From Solea solea (Eukaryota > Chordata > Actinopteri > Pleuronectiformes > Soleidae), in contig NC_081149.1 in the NCBI RefSeq assembly GCF_958295425.1, positions 8,313,654 to 8,377,653 of the forward strand: DNA of 64,000 nucleotides, given 5' to 3'. Position numbers and translations under genes: made by a program. The notes under the pieces are model-generated. The model was given only the letters and a program-made list of their open reading frames with translations, was not told the DNA's origin and did not search any database. Positions 11,721-23,610 of this stretch are shown piece after piece (the stretch's first letter is position 1; the number at the start of each line of letters is the position of its first letter).

Positions 11721-13010
11721 TCATAGTGATTTGATCCAACAAGGTCTACAATGTGGGGGCTGTTTTTGAAAGGTCCATCCTGTGACAAACGCGCGCGCAT
11801 CCGATCCATGTAAGTCATTCGATCCTCTACAGTGAAGTAAACTCGCAACACGAGATATTGAAGTTAAGTCACCGGGTTAACGGTGAATTAGAAAAAGTGT
11901 AGTGCGGAGCTGCCAATAGTTCCAGAGCAAACCTATAATCTATAAGTCATCAGCAATGGACTGTGCAACAAAACACACTGTTCATTATACTTTTCTTACA
12001 ATTACAGCATCTTAGACAAATAAGAGTAAATAATAACAATTCATCAAAAATGCACACCTTTAACTCATTCAAGTCTGAAAAGATCACATTCATGAGAGAT
12101 GACAGTGAAAAACATTCGACTCATTTAAACTAATAGGAGAAAATGATGTATATTTATATTTCCATGCACATTTTTCTTCAGATTAATGTAATCTACTTTC
12201 CAAACATTGCCCAGAAAATAGAAAATATGGTGAACACAGGATGCTGTGCGTGTAGATTAAGCAGGTTTTAACATAAGTCTGCATTAATTAGGAATACCAC
12301 AGAGAATAGCACTTAGCGCTGATTACTGGTGTGATGTGTAAATGATATACGAGAGAAACACCTGACTGTGCATACACGGTATTTTATACTGCTTTGTGTG
12401 TGATTTTAGAGAGATTTCCCGACTTAAAAAGTGTTTAGACATTCCTCAGTTAAGTTGGTGTTTGTCTGCATTGAATGAGGGTTACATTAGCTATATTTTC
12501 ACTTTGTGTATCTAAATGTCACTTTTTTTTTACTGAATTCCATGTTCAACTTTCAATGGAAAGGAAAAGAATATTTAATAATTTTCCATTCTTTAATTGT
12601 TCACCTTGTGGAGGTCAAAGTACAGTAAGTTACATTTATATAGACATTGCACATTTGCAGCACCATAGGTTTGTATTGATGTGCAAAAAGCAAATCATGT
12701 GACTTAATGTGTCCATTTTGAAAGCTGTACGCGATTCATCTTAAATTGTAAAGGAGCAAAAATGGTTCTAGGTCTAAATGTCATTATTATTCGTTGAAAC
12801 ACAGTTTATTTACTCAAAGATTCGACTGTAAAATTAAGACGATGACACGGTTGAGGGGAAAAACGCGTCATTAAAACACATCTTCCCTGCCTCTCTGATG
12901 CTTATGTGTATGTGTTTTCATGGAGGTTGATGTTCATTAAGCAGGAGACGGCCACTTTTATGGACTTCTTACAGTCAGTTAAGATGACCGACAAGCAGTG
13001 GGAACATTAG
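11720..13010. other. AT-rich non-coding stretch, nothing recognised
   Basis: No exon-like open frame, no repeat structure recognised. Confidence 0.4.
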
Positions 13011-13019
13011 TTCTGTGCC

Positions 13020-13480
13020 ACAAGTCCCATACATCAACTGTCTTGTGATGAGTAAGGGAGGAGATCAACATATTCTAAATGAGCAGACATAATCCCACTG
13101 AATGTGGAGTTAAGCCATTTCATAATTAGCAGATTTTCTAATGTATGCCAAGCTTTAATGACCTTTGCAAATGAGAATGGTTGTTTGAATTTCCATCCTT
13201 CACATCGTTTTATCCCTGCCATATCTGCCTGATAGAATGAGTGCACCAGTTGATGATATGCATAAGCTTAATGAACAAGTGCACACACTTCTGAATGGAA
13301 ACTGATGGGCTCAAGGCAGCGAGATTGGAAATGCATTTCCACACCTTGCATATCATCATCATGACCATAAGTGGTGTCTCTCTGACCCATTAACAATGCA
13401 TTTCAAGCCCTTTCCTTCAATTAGGCACACTTTTCAGTCACATTTCTCTCATCAAATTGCTATTAGTGCACTAAAGTTTA
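13020..13480. promoter_or_regulatory. Candidate conserved non-coding element
   Basis: Roughly 460 bases of unique sequence lacking homopolymers, with TTTCATAATTAGCAGATTTT, CAAGCTTTAATGACCTTTGC (nuclear-receptor-like half site), GATATGCATAAGCTTAATGA (octamer-like) and CCTTCAATTAGGCACAC. This even, motif-rich texture is the strongest enhancer-like stretch of the desert by eye. Confidence 0.45.
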
Positions 13481-13845
13481 AAGGTATACTGGACTTCTAT
13501 GGCATCGCAATCCTTCACTGCTGTAAATAACAAAATTATTATTCATTTTGCCAGTGCAGATTACAATCAGAGAGAGCAGAGTATTGCCTCCGTCGCCGGT
13601 TAATAAGTTGTCTCTGAAGTGCTGCTATACAGACATTTAACATGAACTTTCACGTATTAAGTTTTAAATTGTCTTGACTTTTATAATAACAATAGACCAC
13701 ATGACTGCAAATATTTTGACAGAGAGTTAAAAAATAAACAACAACAAACAATTCTTATTAGATACGTAGTTTACCGTCGAAAAGCAAACTTTTTTTGTTT
13801 AAATCACTGTCATGGGAGTTCCATACATTAATTTGGAATGGGTGT

Positions 13846-14172
13846 GGAATAGTGCTTTCAGACAGACACGGTTCTGGCTCTGGTCTCAGAACCATGTTGC
13901 TTTCTGGCGAACCAGGCCGTGTTCACACCAGTTTAAGGGGAAACAACGACGGAGGATGTTACTCTGCGTTACTTAGGCGGAAGTAAACACAACACCGTCA
14001 CTCTCCATACTTCCTCTACTTCCTGGTGTCTTCACAACCCAGAAAATGACACGCCCACTGATGACGTCACCGTTCGCCTATTTTTCTTGAACCAAATTTC
14101 AGGTTCAGAACCAATATTTTTGGGGTCAGAATTACGTTCGGGAACTGGCATGGTGTGAAAGGGCTAGAAATG
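13846..14172. mobile_element. MITE-like element with imperfect terminal inverted repeats
   Basis: Left end AGTGCTTTCAGACAGACACG; the reverse complement of the right end begins AGCCCTTTCACACCATGCCA. Internal sequence has GGTTCTGGCTCTGGTC and GGTTCAGAACCAA, in keeping with non-autonomous fish DNA transposons. No transposase. Confidence 0.5.
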
Positions 14173-14478
14173 AGGCCAATGTGGAAATGTCTGAACCCTG
14201 TATTCTCAGGAATGACCATCAGGGGGAGACTTGTACAAATATAAGTCAGTTTATATGCACTGTAAGTGTATGAAAGAAAGAGCCTTATTCTCACTTGATT
14301 TCCAACATCAGTATAGATAAGGGCTAGAGGTGAGGCCAATGTGAAAATGTCTGATACCTGTATTCTCAGGAATGACCATCAGGGGGCGACACTGGTCGCA
14401 AATAAAGGTCAGTTTGTATGTACTGTAAGTGTATGAAAAGAAAGAGCCTTATTCTCACTTGATTTACAACATAAGCAA
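14161..14478. repeat. Direct tandem duplication, 160-bp unit, two copies
   Basis: Units start at 14161 and 14321 with GGGCTAGAAATGAGGCCAAT / GGGCTAGAGGTGAGGCCAAT. Both carry GTATTCTCAGGAATGACCAT and end with AGAGCCTTATTCTCACTTGA. Agreement is roughly 90% by eye, so the duplication is fairly recent. Confidence 0.85.
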
Positions 14479-14810
14479 ACATTAAACTGATCAAAAACAC
14501 TCGTTTAGTTCAGGCTCTTGTTCAACACAGCATGATCTCCATTTTGTAAATTAAGGCCACATTTAGAGGCAAATTAGCGAAAAACACATCTTCCTGCACA
14601 CAACGGGGATATTTTTTAGCAGGGGCTCCTTAACAGCATCTAGAAGCAACATCCCATGTGCTAACACTAACAGTGTGTTATACAAACTGTTAAATCAAGG
14701 CTAAGGCAACAATTAACTGTGCATATATTTACCAAATCCACACATATTCCATATTTTGCACAAAGCCAAGCTTGTCACGCTGGCTTGGAGACATACAAAT
14801 GCACTCATCA

Positions 14811-15076
14811 GCCACTTTATTAGGTACACGGGAGAACTAATAAAGTGGCAAGAATGGCACTGGGGGGGGGGGGGGTTGTCTTGACTGCTGCTGTAACCAA
14901 TCGGCTTCAACTTCAACATTGTTGTGAGTCTTCATTCCTTTTGAATTAGTTTCCTTTCTGTCTTTTGAAACCGGCCTCATCATTCTCCTCTGATCTCCGG
15001 CATCAACGAGGCATTTTCACCGCTGCTAACTCACTATTCCCCCCCTTTTTCAGACTGGTGTACCTAATAAAGTGGC
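14811..15076. mobile_element. Non-autonomous element bounded by 19-bp perfect inverted repeats
   Basis: GCCACTTTATTAGGTACAC at 14811-14829 and its exact complement ending at 15076 (GTGTACCTAATAAAGTGGC). This terminus is common in fish DNA repeats. An internal CTAATAAAGTGGC at 14837-14849 pairs with the left end, giving a terminal hairpin. A G14 run sits at 14861. No coding capacity. Confidence 0.65.
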
Positions 15077-15419
15077 TTATAAGGATTAGTTTAAGTAAAA
15101 TGAACCCAAATGTAAGACGATGAAACTGAAGTACTGTAGAGTGACGGTGTATGGTAACATCCTCGTCTGCAGGACGGAGACGTGCCAGGATATTTAACTC
15201 ATAAGTTTAATACAAATGACAACATTGACGCGTTTAGCGCTCAGCAAAGCCACGCGGTGGGCTCCGCTCAAAGCCACCCAACATCCATCGCGGGTTTTAA
15301 TGCTATCAAACAATAATCTGCCTGGGATTTCATGTGTGTTAACACAGCTACAGACGCAGGAGAAGCAAACACTTCAACCGCACTACACAAAATGTGTCAG
15401 TATATTAGCTAGACAATAA

Positions 15420-16052
15420 ACAACCTATTCAATTCTGGGGGATTTGCATGAGAAACGTGAGCATTAGTGAACAGAGACAAGTCTCCTGCCTTTCTGCTGA
15501 GCCGCAGGACGACTTCAAACATGATCCTTTGTCAGACGGGATGGGAGCGACGCAGACGCGCGAGCCGCTCGCTTTTTTGGCAGATCTGGTTTCGACAATG
15601 CCGTAGATTAGCGACGGCCTGACCACAGAGCTGAAATGAGCTAATTGCTTAATTAGCTGACCCAATTCTATAAGCTCCTTTTAGCATATTAACCAGAGCT
15701 ATGTGACAAATAGTCGTGTCTCGCAGAGGCGGTGTTTGTTTATGGAATTACAATAATGGGGATCAAATATGAAACATGCGGTCAAACGGCTCCCCTTTTA
15801 TACCATCTTTGCTTTACACAAAATGGAAGCAGATTTTTCAGCGACGTGCAGGTGCTCTGACACGTGTAAAACTGTATTTACTGGCTGATCCATACGCAAA
15901 TTGTTTATGTCATTTGTAGCCGACATCAATTCTGCATCCTCAATCTTTTTGGTTTTTCTCTCCGTTTAACAATTAAGCTGCTTTGGGGGGGGGGGACAGT
16001 TTGACCGCCCTTTCAATATCTCAATATTTCTGGACATTTGAGCTACAAGGGT

Positions 16053-16083
<31 letters not shown>

Positions 16084-16480
16084 GGGGAAGAAAAAAAGAA
16101 AAAAAACGTCTTATTAGATTGAATGATGATTGAAATGGATTAATTTACATTTTCGGCATGCATACTTTACATACATGATCTTTGCTCAGCACAGGGAGGT
16201 CTGGGCAAAAGAGCACTATTTGTATGAGATGAACTCATCTATATGCTAATTCTTTGGCATGTAGACCTGCTTCATTTCTTCCATTCAGGACTGTTTACCT
16301 ATTAGCTCTTATACATGCAAAGGGAATTGGAATATTAAAACCAAAAAGCTAAGGAATACAGAGCATTAGCAGTACATCAGCCGCCATTATATTTATATTA
16401 GGGCGGCATTTCTGGCCTTTGTTTCAGCAATAACCACGAGGCAAATCACGGGACACTTGTCACAAATAAAACAAGCCAAG
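15420..16480. promoter_or_regulatory. Candidate conserved non-coding blocks
   Basis: 15600-15720 (GAGCTAATTGCTTAATTAGC) and 16120-16440 (GGATTAATTTACATTTTCGG, ATATGCTAATTCTTTGGCAT, TATTAGCTCTTATACATGCA, GGGCGGCATTTCTGGCCTTT) are unique, motif-rich segments. A (GA)13 microsatellite at 16052-16078 separates them. Confidence 0.4.
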
Positions 16481-18560
16481 TTTTTCACTTACGTGAGACT
16501 TGTTGCCTCTTGACAAAGGCACAGTGTTTTCAGGGGGAAAAAAAAAGTGCTTCAAAATACTAGTGTGTCTGGTTCAGAGGAGGCGTGATGTGACGCTCAG
16601 AGATGTCAAACAATGGCGTCTGTTTGTCACAAATGAATTCCTGCGTTTGAAAGCATTAGTGTGTAACTTTTAAATACAGACAAAGGTCCATTATTTTCAT
16701 TCTTTTGCGTTTTACGATGGGTATTTTTATGCTTTGCTTTGTTTTTTATACTATGTGTTTGTCTGTAAAGCTTTTATTTTGTAAAGCACTTCTTATAAAG
16801 GGCTGTAGAAATAAAGTTAGTTATGTGACATTACATTCAAACCGTTGTCAAATTCACACAGAAGCCTATCAGCTCCACACGACTCTCTCCCGTTTCTCTC
16901 AGTATAGCGGTGTTTAGAACATCATGTGTTGCCCTCCAACATTCCCACACTGCACACAGGAAGTGGTTTGTTTTACGTCAAGACAGACAGACAGTAAAAA
17001 CTCAGTCTCAGAAGTATACTTCAGCGGTTTGATGGGATACTCTTCTTACCCCGTCCGCCAAACTCTCTCTCAGTCGGATCTGATAGTATTTCTTGGCGGA
17101 TCCTATTTTTGGAACATATCTGTGCATGGAAAGCCAAACTAATCTTTCAAACTAATTAGAAAGACTAACTCCCTTTCTCGTATTCAAGGTTAGTTTGAGG
17201 ATAATATATTGGCTTTACAATTCAGAAATGCTTGTTAAACTCTGTGTTTTACGTCATCATCATCATCGACAACAACAAAAAACACCACCAAAAGTTACGC
17301 ACTGCAGCTTTAAGTTGGTCCGACGTTCCTCTACGCAGCACACTCCAGTGTTGCAGAGAAGGACTAATGCGGCCTTATGAGGTTTTGACAGATCAAGTTA
17401 CAAGTGATGCCAAAATGCTAATGTAATTTCACATGAACCAGGCTGAAAGAGATGCAATCAACCATCCCCCGATCCGGCCGACTGTTGTGTTTAAGAGGAT
17501 GACAACCCTCTTTCTTATTGTCTATGTAATTCACCAAAATTGCCACTTACAGCCACTAAGAGCAGGACGTTTCATCTCCAAGCTTCCTCTGGTCTTTGCT
17601 ACTCATCCCATTTCTACTTCCTCCAAAAGTGCCACCACTTCATTAACCTTGCCAGGCATGAGATAAGAGAGGCAGCGCATCAAAGCGGCCTGCCCACAGA
17701 GAGAACAGAGCGCCGCATGTCTCCACTACACAGCAGCCATCACTCACGCGCGCCGATATACACAGTCCACAACCCGTTCAACACACAGAAAAGACCTTTT
17801 GTGTTGCAAACTGTCACTCAGGAATGTTTTGTGTAGGACATCCTCATGTTTTAATGTGATTCTAAGAGGGGTGAAGACATTTGCTTGTTCCAAACGTTTC
17901 CGCCGAGTGTGATTGAGGAGGAATGCAAAAATAATTGGCCTGGGTCAGACTCTTCATTGGCTCAGACACTTATTTTTGGCATCTCATTGCGCTGTTATAA
18001 GAGGAGTTAAGGTGCACAGCGCCGCCGTCGCTGTGACCTATACACTTAAAGCCTTGAAAATGAGAAAATTAAACAAGAAAAGCACCGGCGCCAACTTCAG
18101 CTCCGTGTGTAACAACTCCCGACTTCCTCAAAGCATGAAAGTAGATGGTAGAAAATGTATTAACTGAGTCACAATATTGTTTTACTTGCACCACATACAA
18201 ATCTCTTTCGGTGCGTTTAATCCCTCTACCCACAATTCTCAGGAAGGAGGATATAAATTATTTTCCTTTGGTGGAAACAGCAAATCCCTGTCTGGATTCT
18301 GTTAAAAGGCTTAAAATGTCACTAAATGCCAGGGCTGAGACTCCCGCTAACACGTAGGGTCTTTAAGACAAGATGTTAAAGCGTTGAAAGTTACCTGAAA
18401 CTGATGAGGTTAATATTCTTATCACAAAGTCAGGCCCCTGTGAAAGTGGATATTGAAAAATAGCCAGGTAACCCCTCCGTATTAGAGGCTACGTATCACG
18501 AGGATTAGCAGCATAAACACCAATTACACATTTAATTGTTTAGAAAAACATGCTATATCC
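16480..18560. other. Non-coding stretch with LINE tail, otherwise unrecognised
   Basis: No exon-like open frames. A LINE 3'-tail-like piece lies at 16735-16825 (CTTATAAAGGGCTGTAGAAA then TAAAGTTAG). Confidence 0.4.
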
Positions 18561-18564
18561 ATAA

Positions 18565-19960
18565 AAGTGGCAGGGGTGTGTGTGTGTGTGTGTATATGTG
18601 TGTGTGTGCCACAAAAATAGGTATGTGTTGGAGTGGAGGGAACAAGGAAAACCGTGTATAAAATTAGTCAAACTGCTCAAGTGCTAGACTGGAAATGAGC
18701 AATTTTTTGCTTCACTATCCCTTTTCAGCCATATGAATTCCCATATGTTACACTACCACGGAGGTGCAGTATTTAGACAACAGCCTACATACGTAAATTA
18801 AAAGCACTAGGACATGGTAGGAGGTGTGTGCCGCAATTAAATATTGCGCATCGGAGTATAAAAAAACTAAACGGCATAAGAAAATGTCCTGAAAATAAGG
18901 GAAACCGGTGAATATTGGACTGTAAATGAGCAATTTATCCTTCTCTTTTCCTTTAACTATATATATATATATATCGGTATATACATACATATGTATATAT
19001 ACTATATATACACACACACATGAATTTCCACGTGTTATACTCACGTGGAGATGCAGGATTTAAAAAACCATCCATACATTAAAGAGGATTGGGAAATAGC
19101 AGGGGGGCATAAGTCGAGAAAAGCAAAAGTGTCAGTGTTTAGAAAATAAGTCCAAGTAAATGCTGGACTGACTGTAAATGAGCAATGGATCCTTCTCCAT
19201 CCCTATAGAATCATCTAAATGTACACATTGAGGTGAGGTATTTTAGAAAACAGCCATTAATTAATATAAATGATGCAGGGAGTGTGTGCTTTAATAAAAT
19301 ATCATAGATTATGTGTTATGTGAGCATGACTCTCACCGTCTTACACTTAAGTCAGGGGGTAGTATTTTTTAAAAAGAGACACCAGTGTGTCCGGGCCACA
19401 GTGTGTGCCACAATAAAATATCACAAAATATGCGACTGAGAAACGAAGTAAGAAAATGTCTCAAAAAATAAGTCAAACTGCTGAACTGTTATCCTTCTCT
19501 ATCCCTATAGGATGATTCAAATGTACACAAGTTACACTAACAATGAGGTCCATTAATTAGAGTTAATGTAGCAGGATGTGTTTGTGCCATAATAAAAGAT
19601 CATAGTTACTAACAAGTTAAACTGTTGAATGGTGGACTATAAATGAGTATTTCATCCCTCTCTAGCCCCTTCATGACCACATGGATTTCGCCATCTTACA
19701 CTTAAGTCGCGCGCACGCGCGGGGGGGGTATTATTAAAAGAGACATCAGTGTGTCTGGGCAACAGTGTGTGCCACAATAAAATATCATCATATATGCGTT
19801 TGAGACCAGAAAACAAGAAAACGTCCCGGAAAATAAGTCACACAGCTGAACGCTGGCCTGTAAATGAGCAATTTATCCTCCTCTATCCCTTCACGACCAT
19901 ATGAATTTCCACACATTACACTAACATGGAAGGGTCTGTCACTGAAATTTGAAATAGAGG
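18565..19960. repeat. Degenerate tandem array, unit about 220-250 bp, six copies
   Basis: The core CTGTAAATGAGCAATTTATC followed by CTTCTCTATCCCT and ATATGAATTTCCACA-like sequence recurs near 18689, 18918, 19166, 19486 (partial), 19637 and 19858. Between cores come GTGTGTGCCACAATAAAATA and AAGAAAATGTCCTGAAAATA. One unit has gained a (TA)n/(CA)n block (18958-19020), another a GCGCGCACGCGCG plus G8 block (19706-19727). Confidence 0.8.
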
Positions 19961-20900
19961 ACAAAAGGGCCAGCGAGCAAATGGCTTTTTTCTTCTTTTT
20001 TTTTCCTGGAGACACCATCCTCTGAAATCTCTGCCAATGTGAATCAGAGGTAAAAAATACAGTGCAGTAAGTCCACCTCTGAGGCGGCACAGAGGAGGGT
20101 AGAGTGAGACGTTCTGCTATCTATTAAGACTTGCGCTATGTATATATTGTGTTTGGGAGGAATTTTACTGATCCACAAAACCAGCAGGAAGGGATAAGAG
20201 CGAGTCCCTAAGACCATGTGGTGAGCAAATGCAGTGCAGATTCTCGGGCAAAGTCGAAAGTTGCTGTGCCGTTAAGGGAAGAAAGTCTGGCAGAATCCTG
20301 CATGCCCACTGATAACATGGTTGGATTAAGGATGTTTAAGGGAAGTGAAAATTATTCATTTGAGTTGGATGAAAGCAGCACTTGTCAAGTCTACCAGTCA
20401 TGCACTTTATACATTTCATTTCCAGTAGCCGGCATGCATAATTTCCCCTCAATGCAAATTTCTACACACTGGAAAAATGGTGAGCATATTTACCCCGCTC
20501 CCTTAACACATTCACTGACACAGAAAACGGATCATCGCTATTGAACGGGGGGCGGGTGTGTGTGTGGGGGGGGGGGGGGTGACGACAAAACAATGCAATT
20601 TGGTTTGCAGAGGTGTGAGAATCTAATTTTGTGCGGCAAGATAAAGTCACGGGACTCGGTAGAGTACAAACAACAGCTTTCATTTGAAATCACGCCTGAA
20701 TCCAATAGAAAAAAAAAAAAAAAAAGGAAAAAAGTAAATGTTTGGTGCTCTCTGTGCTCAACAGCGTGACATCTATGGAAATAATTCTAGCACGGGCCCA
20801 CTTATCCAAACAGACTGGTATAATTACTGGTTTTAAGTTGCACATGTCTCGGCCTCACTGTTGGTCTAAGAGCCTCGTAAACCGAGTACATGTACTGTAT
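19960..20900. other. Non-coding stretch, nothing recognised
   Basis: Contains a (GT)n plus G14 run at 20548-20579 and an A18 run near 20709. No gene or repeat family recognised. Confidence 0.4.
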
Positions 20901-21122
20901 ATCTGTCTCTCTATACAAATATTATGATCTCTCTGATGAGAATTAAGTCTCCTGCCTGGATGGCCAATAAATTAGAGGCACGCTTCTCGTTTACTCATCA
21001 GAGCTAATGAGCCTGATAAAATTACCTCGAGAATCATAATTACAGGCTAGTGGCAGAGTCTCTGGCAGGGACTGGAATAACACGACACACACACACACAG
21101 TGCAGTGACACACACACACACA

Positions 21123-21154
<32 letters not shown>

Positions 21155-21700
21155 ATTCAGATTGTATTGCAAGTGGCAGCACACGACAGCTAACCTAAAA
21201 CATCACAAAGCACTCACATCTCATTAATGGAAAAACACTGATGTCAACATGGAAACCAAAGCAAAAAAGGTGTCCCTCTTCCCTCCCTTCTCCCTCCCCC
21301 TGCAACATAACTGCAGCAGCTAATGAGACATAAAGAAAGTTTAAAAAAAAAAAAAAAGGACAGGGTGTTTGAAATCACCACATTTGAAAATAAAAAATGC
21401 ACAGGATTAACATAATGCAAGGTGCCGAACAATATCGCCAGTCCCACCTCTCCGTCAGAGCGGTTCAAACAGATTTTTACCTCCCTTTCATAAAGATTAA
21501 GCACTTCATGGGTAATGGCATATTTTAATGAATGATGGCAGCCTGGACACAAGAGCTCACCTCAGAGGATTCCATTTCATCACACATTCACAGGATGAAT
21601 TGTTTTACTTATGAATATTAATGTCCCTCTAATTTGAGGCTGTTGTTAATGCTTGTCGCTAGGAGCTTGGCAAATCAGGTCCCATTCCTGTTAAAACCAT
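20900..21700. promoter_or_regulatory. Candidate conserved non-coding blocks around a microsatellite
   Basis: 20930-21060 (GATGGCCAATAAATTAGAGG, GAATCATAATTACAGGCTAG) and 21410-21690 (ATGGGTAATGGCATATTTTA, TTATGAATATTAATGTCCCT) flank a (CA)n/(GA)n stretch at 21083-21152. Confidence 0.35.
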
Positions 21701-22379
21701 GTATTAGACACCCGCCCCCCCCCCCCCTCCCCTCCTGACACTAAGCCCTCGCCTTTGATTCTTAATTGCAGAAGTGCAAGCATTTGCAGTAGATGGGGCG
21801 CAAAGCTTTAATTAACTCTAATATCACACATTCAGTCTCGACTGTCACCCGCATCACGCGTGGCATTTCTTTTTTTCTTTTTTTTCTGTACCAATATCAT
21901 ACCCCAACTCTGCTCGGGTAGAAAGATTTGTGTTCCAACTTCACGATCACAATTTCACGCATCTCAAAATGAGGGAGGGGAGGGAGAGGGGGATGTCTCG
22001 TTGGTAAGTCGCTGGAATGCTATATTGACGGCACGTGAATGATCATCATCAGGACGAAGAAGCGATCGCAGCGCGTCGCTTTAACGGAAGGGGAGTCGCA
22101 GCATTTTCGCGTTCGCCGGATCGACATTGGAGCTTGAGTGAAGGGATAAATGTAATAAAAAATAAAAGTTCTGTTCAGCAAAAGGAACATAAACACACAC
22201 ACACACACACACACACGCGTGCTAATCTTCAAAGGATTTATTGGACAACAAGTTAAAAAAGAAGAAGAAAATAGGAGTACAAGTACACGCCCTTGAATAA
22301 CACTTCTAAAAATGCAACATTCCATTCCGTTTCCTTTAAAAAAATAAATACAGAAATAACCACCACACGTCCCTTTCAA

Positions 22380-23110
22380 CTCAGTAATAGCTCAGGTGCC
22401 GAGCAATTGTGATGCAGATATTAGTGTAAAGAGTAATGTTTAATTAAACCAGGTTTGAAGATAAAGCGCTCGGTACAACCTATAGTTTTATAAGCCTTCG
22501 CCGCGGCCATAAGCTATAACTGGCTCCACCTAATCCTCTCCTTCTTCCACATAACATTACTGCATCAGCGCAGCCCCCCAAAACACTTTTGCAGCATTTA
22601 TAAAATTAGCAAAAAGAAATTAACTGTCGCCTGCACTGTGGCAAATTGGATTCCCCGAGTTGTCGCCGTGCGATTCAGCATACCCAGGCTGCCACCTACA
22701 GTACAGCACGAGAGAGGAGGAGCAGCAGCAGCAGCAGCAGCAACAAGGCAGCTCAACATGTGTGGCTCCAACACATTCTTTATTTTTTTTTTTTTTTTTA
22801 ACCAGCCCCCTCCAACACTACACAGTCATTCAAACTTAATTGTCGAGGCTCTTTCCTGCTGCTAATATCCTTTACAGGAAATTTGTTAAAATCCATTATT
22901 AAATAAATAGTGAAATAATTTCATTTTTCAGAGACGGCTGAAGGATTACACTCTTTATTTCTCCCGCCTTCCTATTTGCACTCGGAGCAGCCAGTGCTCC
23001 CTGTGTAATTTACACTTTGTGAGAGTTAATTTTGACTCTCAACATCCATTTTTTTCTTTCTGACCAAGCGCATTTTAATTTGCTCACCTCATAAATTAGA
23101 ACCCTCGTTC
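22380..23110. promoter_or_regulatory. Candidate conserved non-coding block near MICALL2
   Basis: 22380-22660 (GTGATGCAGATATTAGTGTA, TTTAATTAAACCAGGTTTGA, CGCCGCGGCCATAAGCTATA) and 22830-23110 (AATTTGTTAAAATCCATTAT, AATTTACACTTTGTGAGAGT) are unique and motif-rich, separated by (CAG)8 at 22718-22742 and T17. Confidence 0.35.
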
Positions 23111-23150
23111 CAATAACTCAATAAATACAGAACATAAATATAAATATAAA

Positions 23151-23196
<46 letters not shown>

Positions 23197-23610
23197 TATA
23201 AATTGTGACATTTCTTGTGACCCATACAAGTGAATAATTCATGGCAATTATTAAACGTGTGGTTTTTTTTTTGCCTGTAAAAAATAAACGTGAAATGTGA
23301 AAAAAACAGAGTCACTCCTTGTGACGTAAGCAAAACAAACCCTAACACGTACAGAATTCTCTCCCTAAATTACAACCAAACCATGAACTGAAGGTGAACC
23401 AAATATAATTTTATATTTATATTCTCTAAACGTGAAAATCCACAAAAAACCCACATCATTTCTCCTCATAACAACATATTTTAGCCTCACCTCCAATTTG
23501 TACACATGCAATTGATATAGAAAACACCTTCAAATGTATCTAAAGAATATTAATTTAGCTATTATAAAACAAGTTTAGTGAATAAAATACAAATATAAAA
23601 ACCTTGCAGG
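23110..23610 (-). other. MICALL2 3' flank / 3' UTR with (TA)n
   Basis: AT-rich stretch directly after the MICALL2 stop; a (TA)n microsatellite at 23154-23192. No clear AATAAA on the minus strand in the first 400 bases. Confidence 0.4.
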
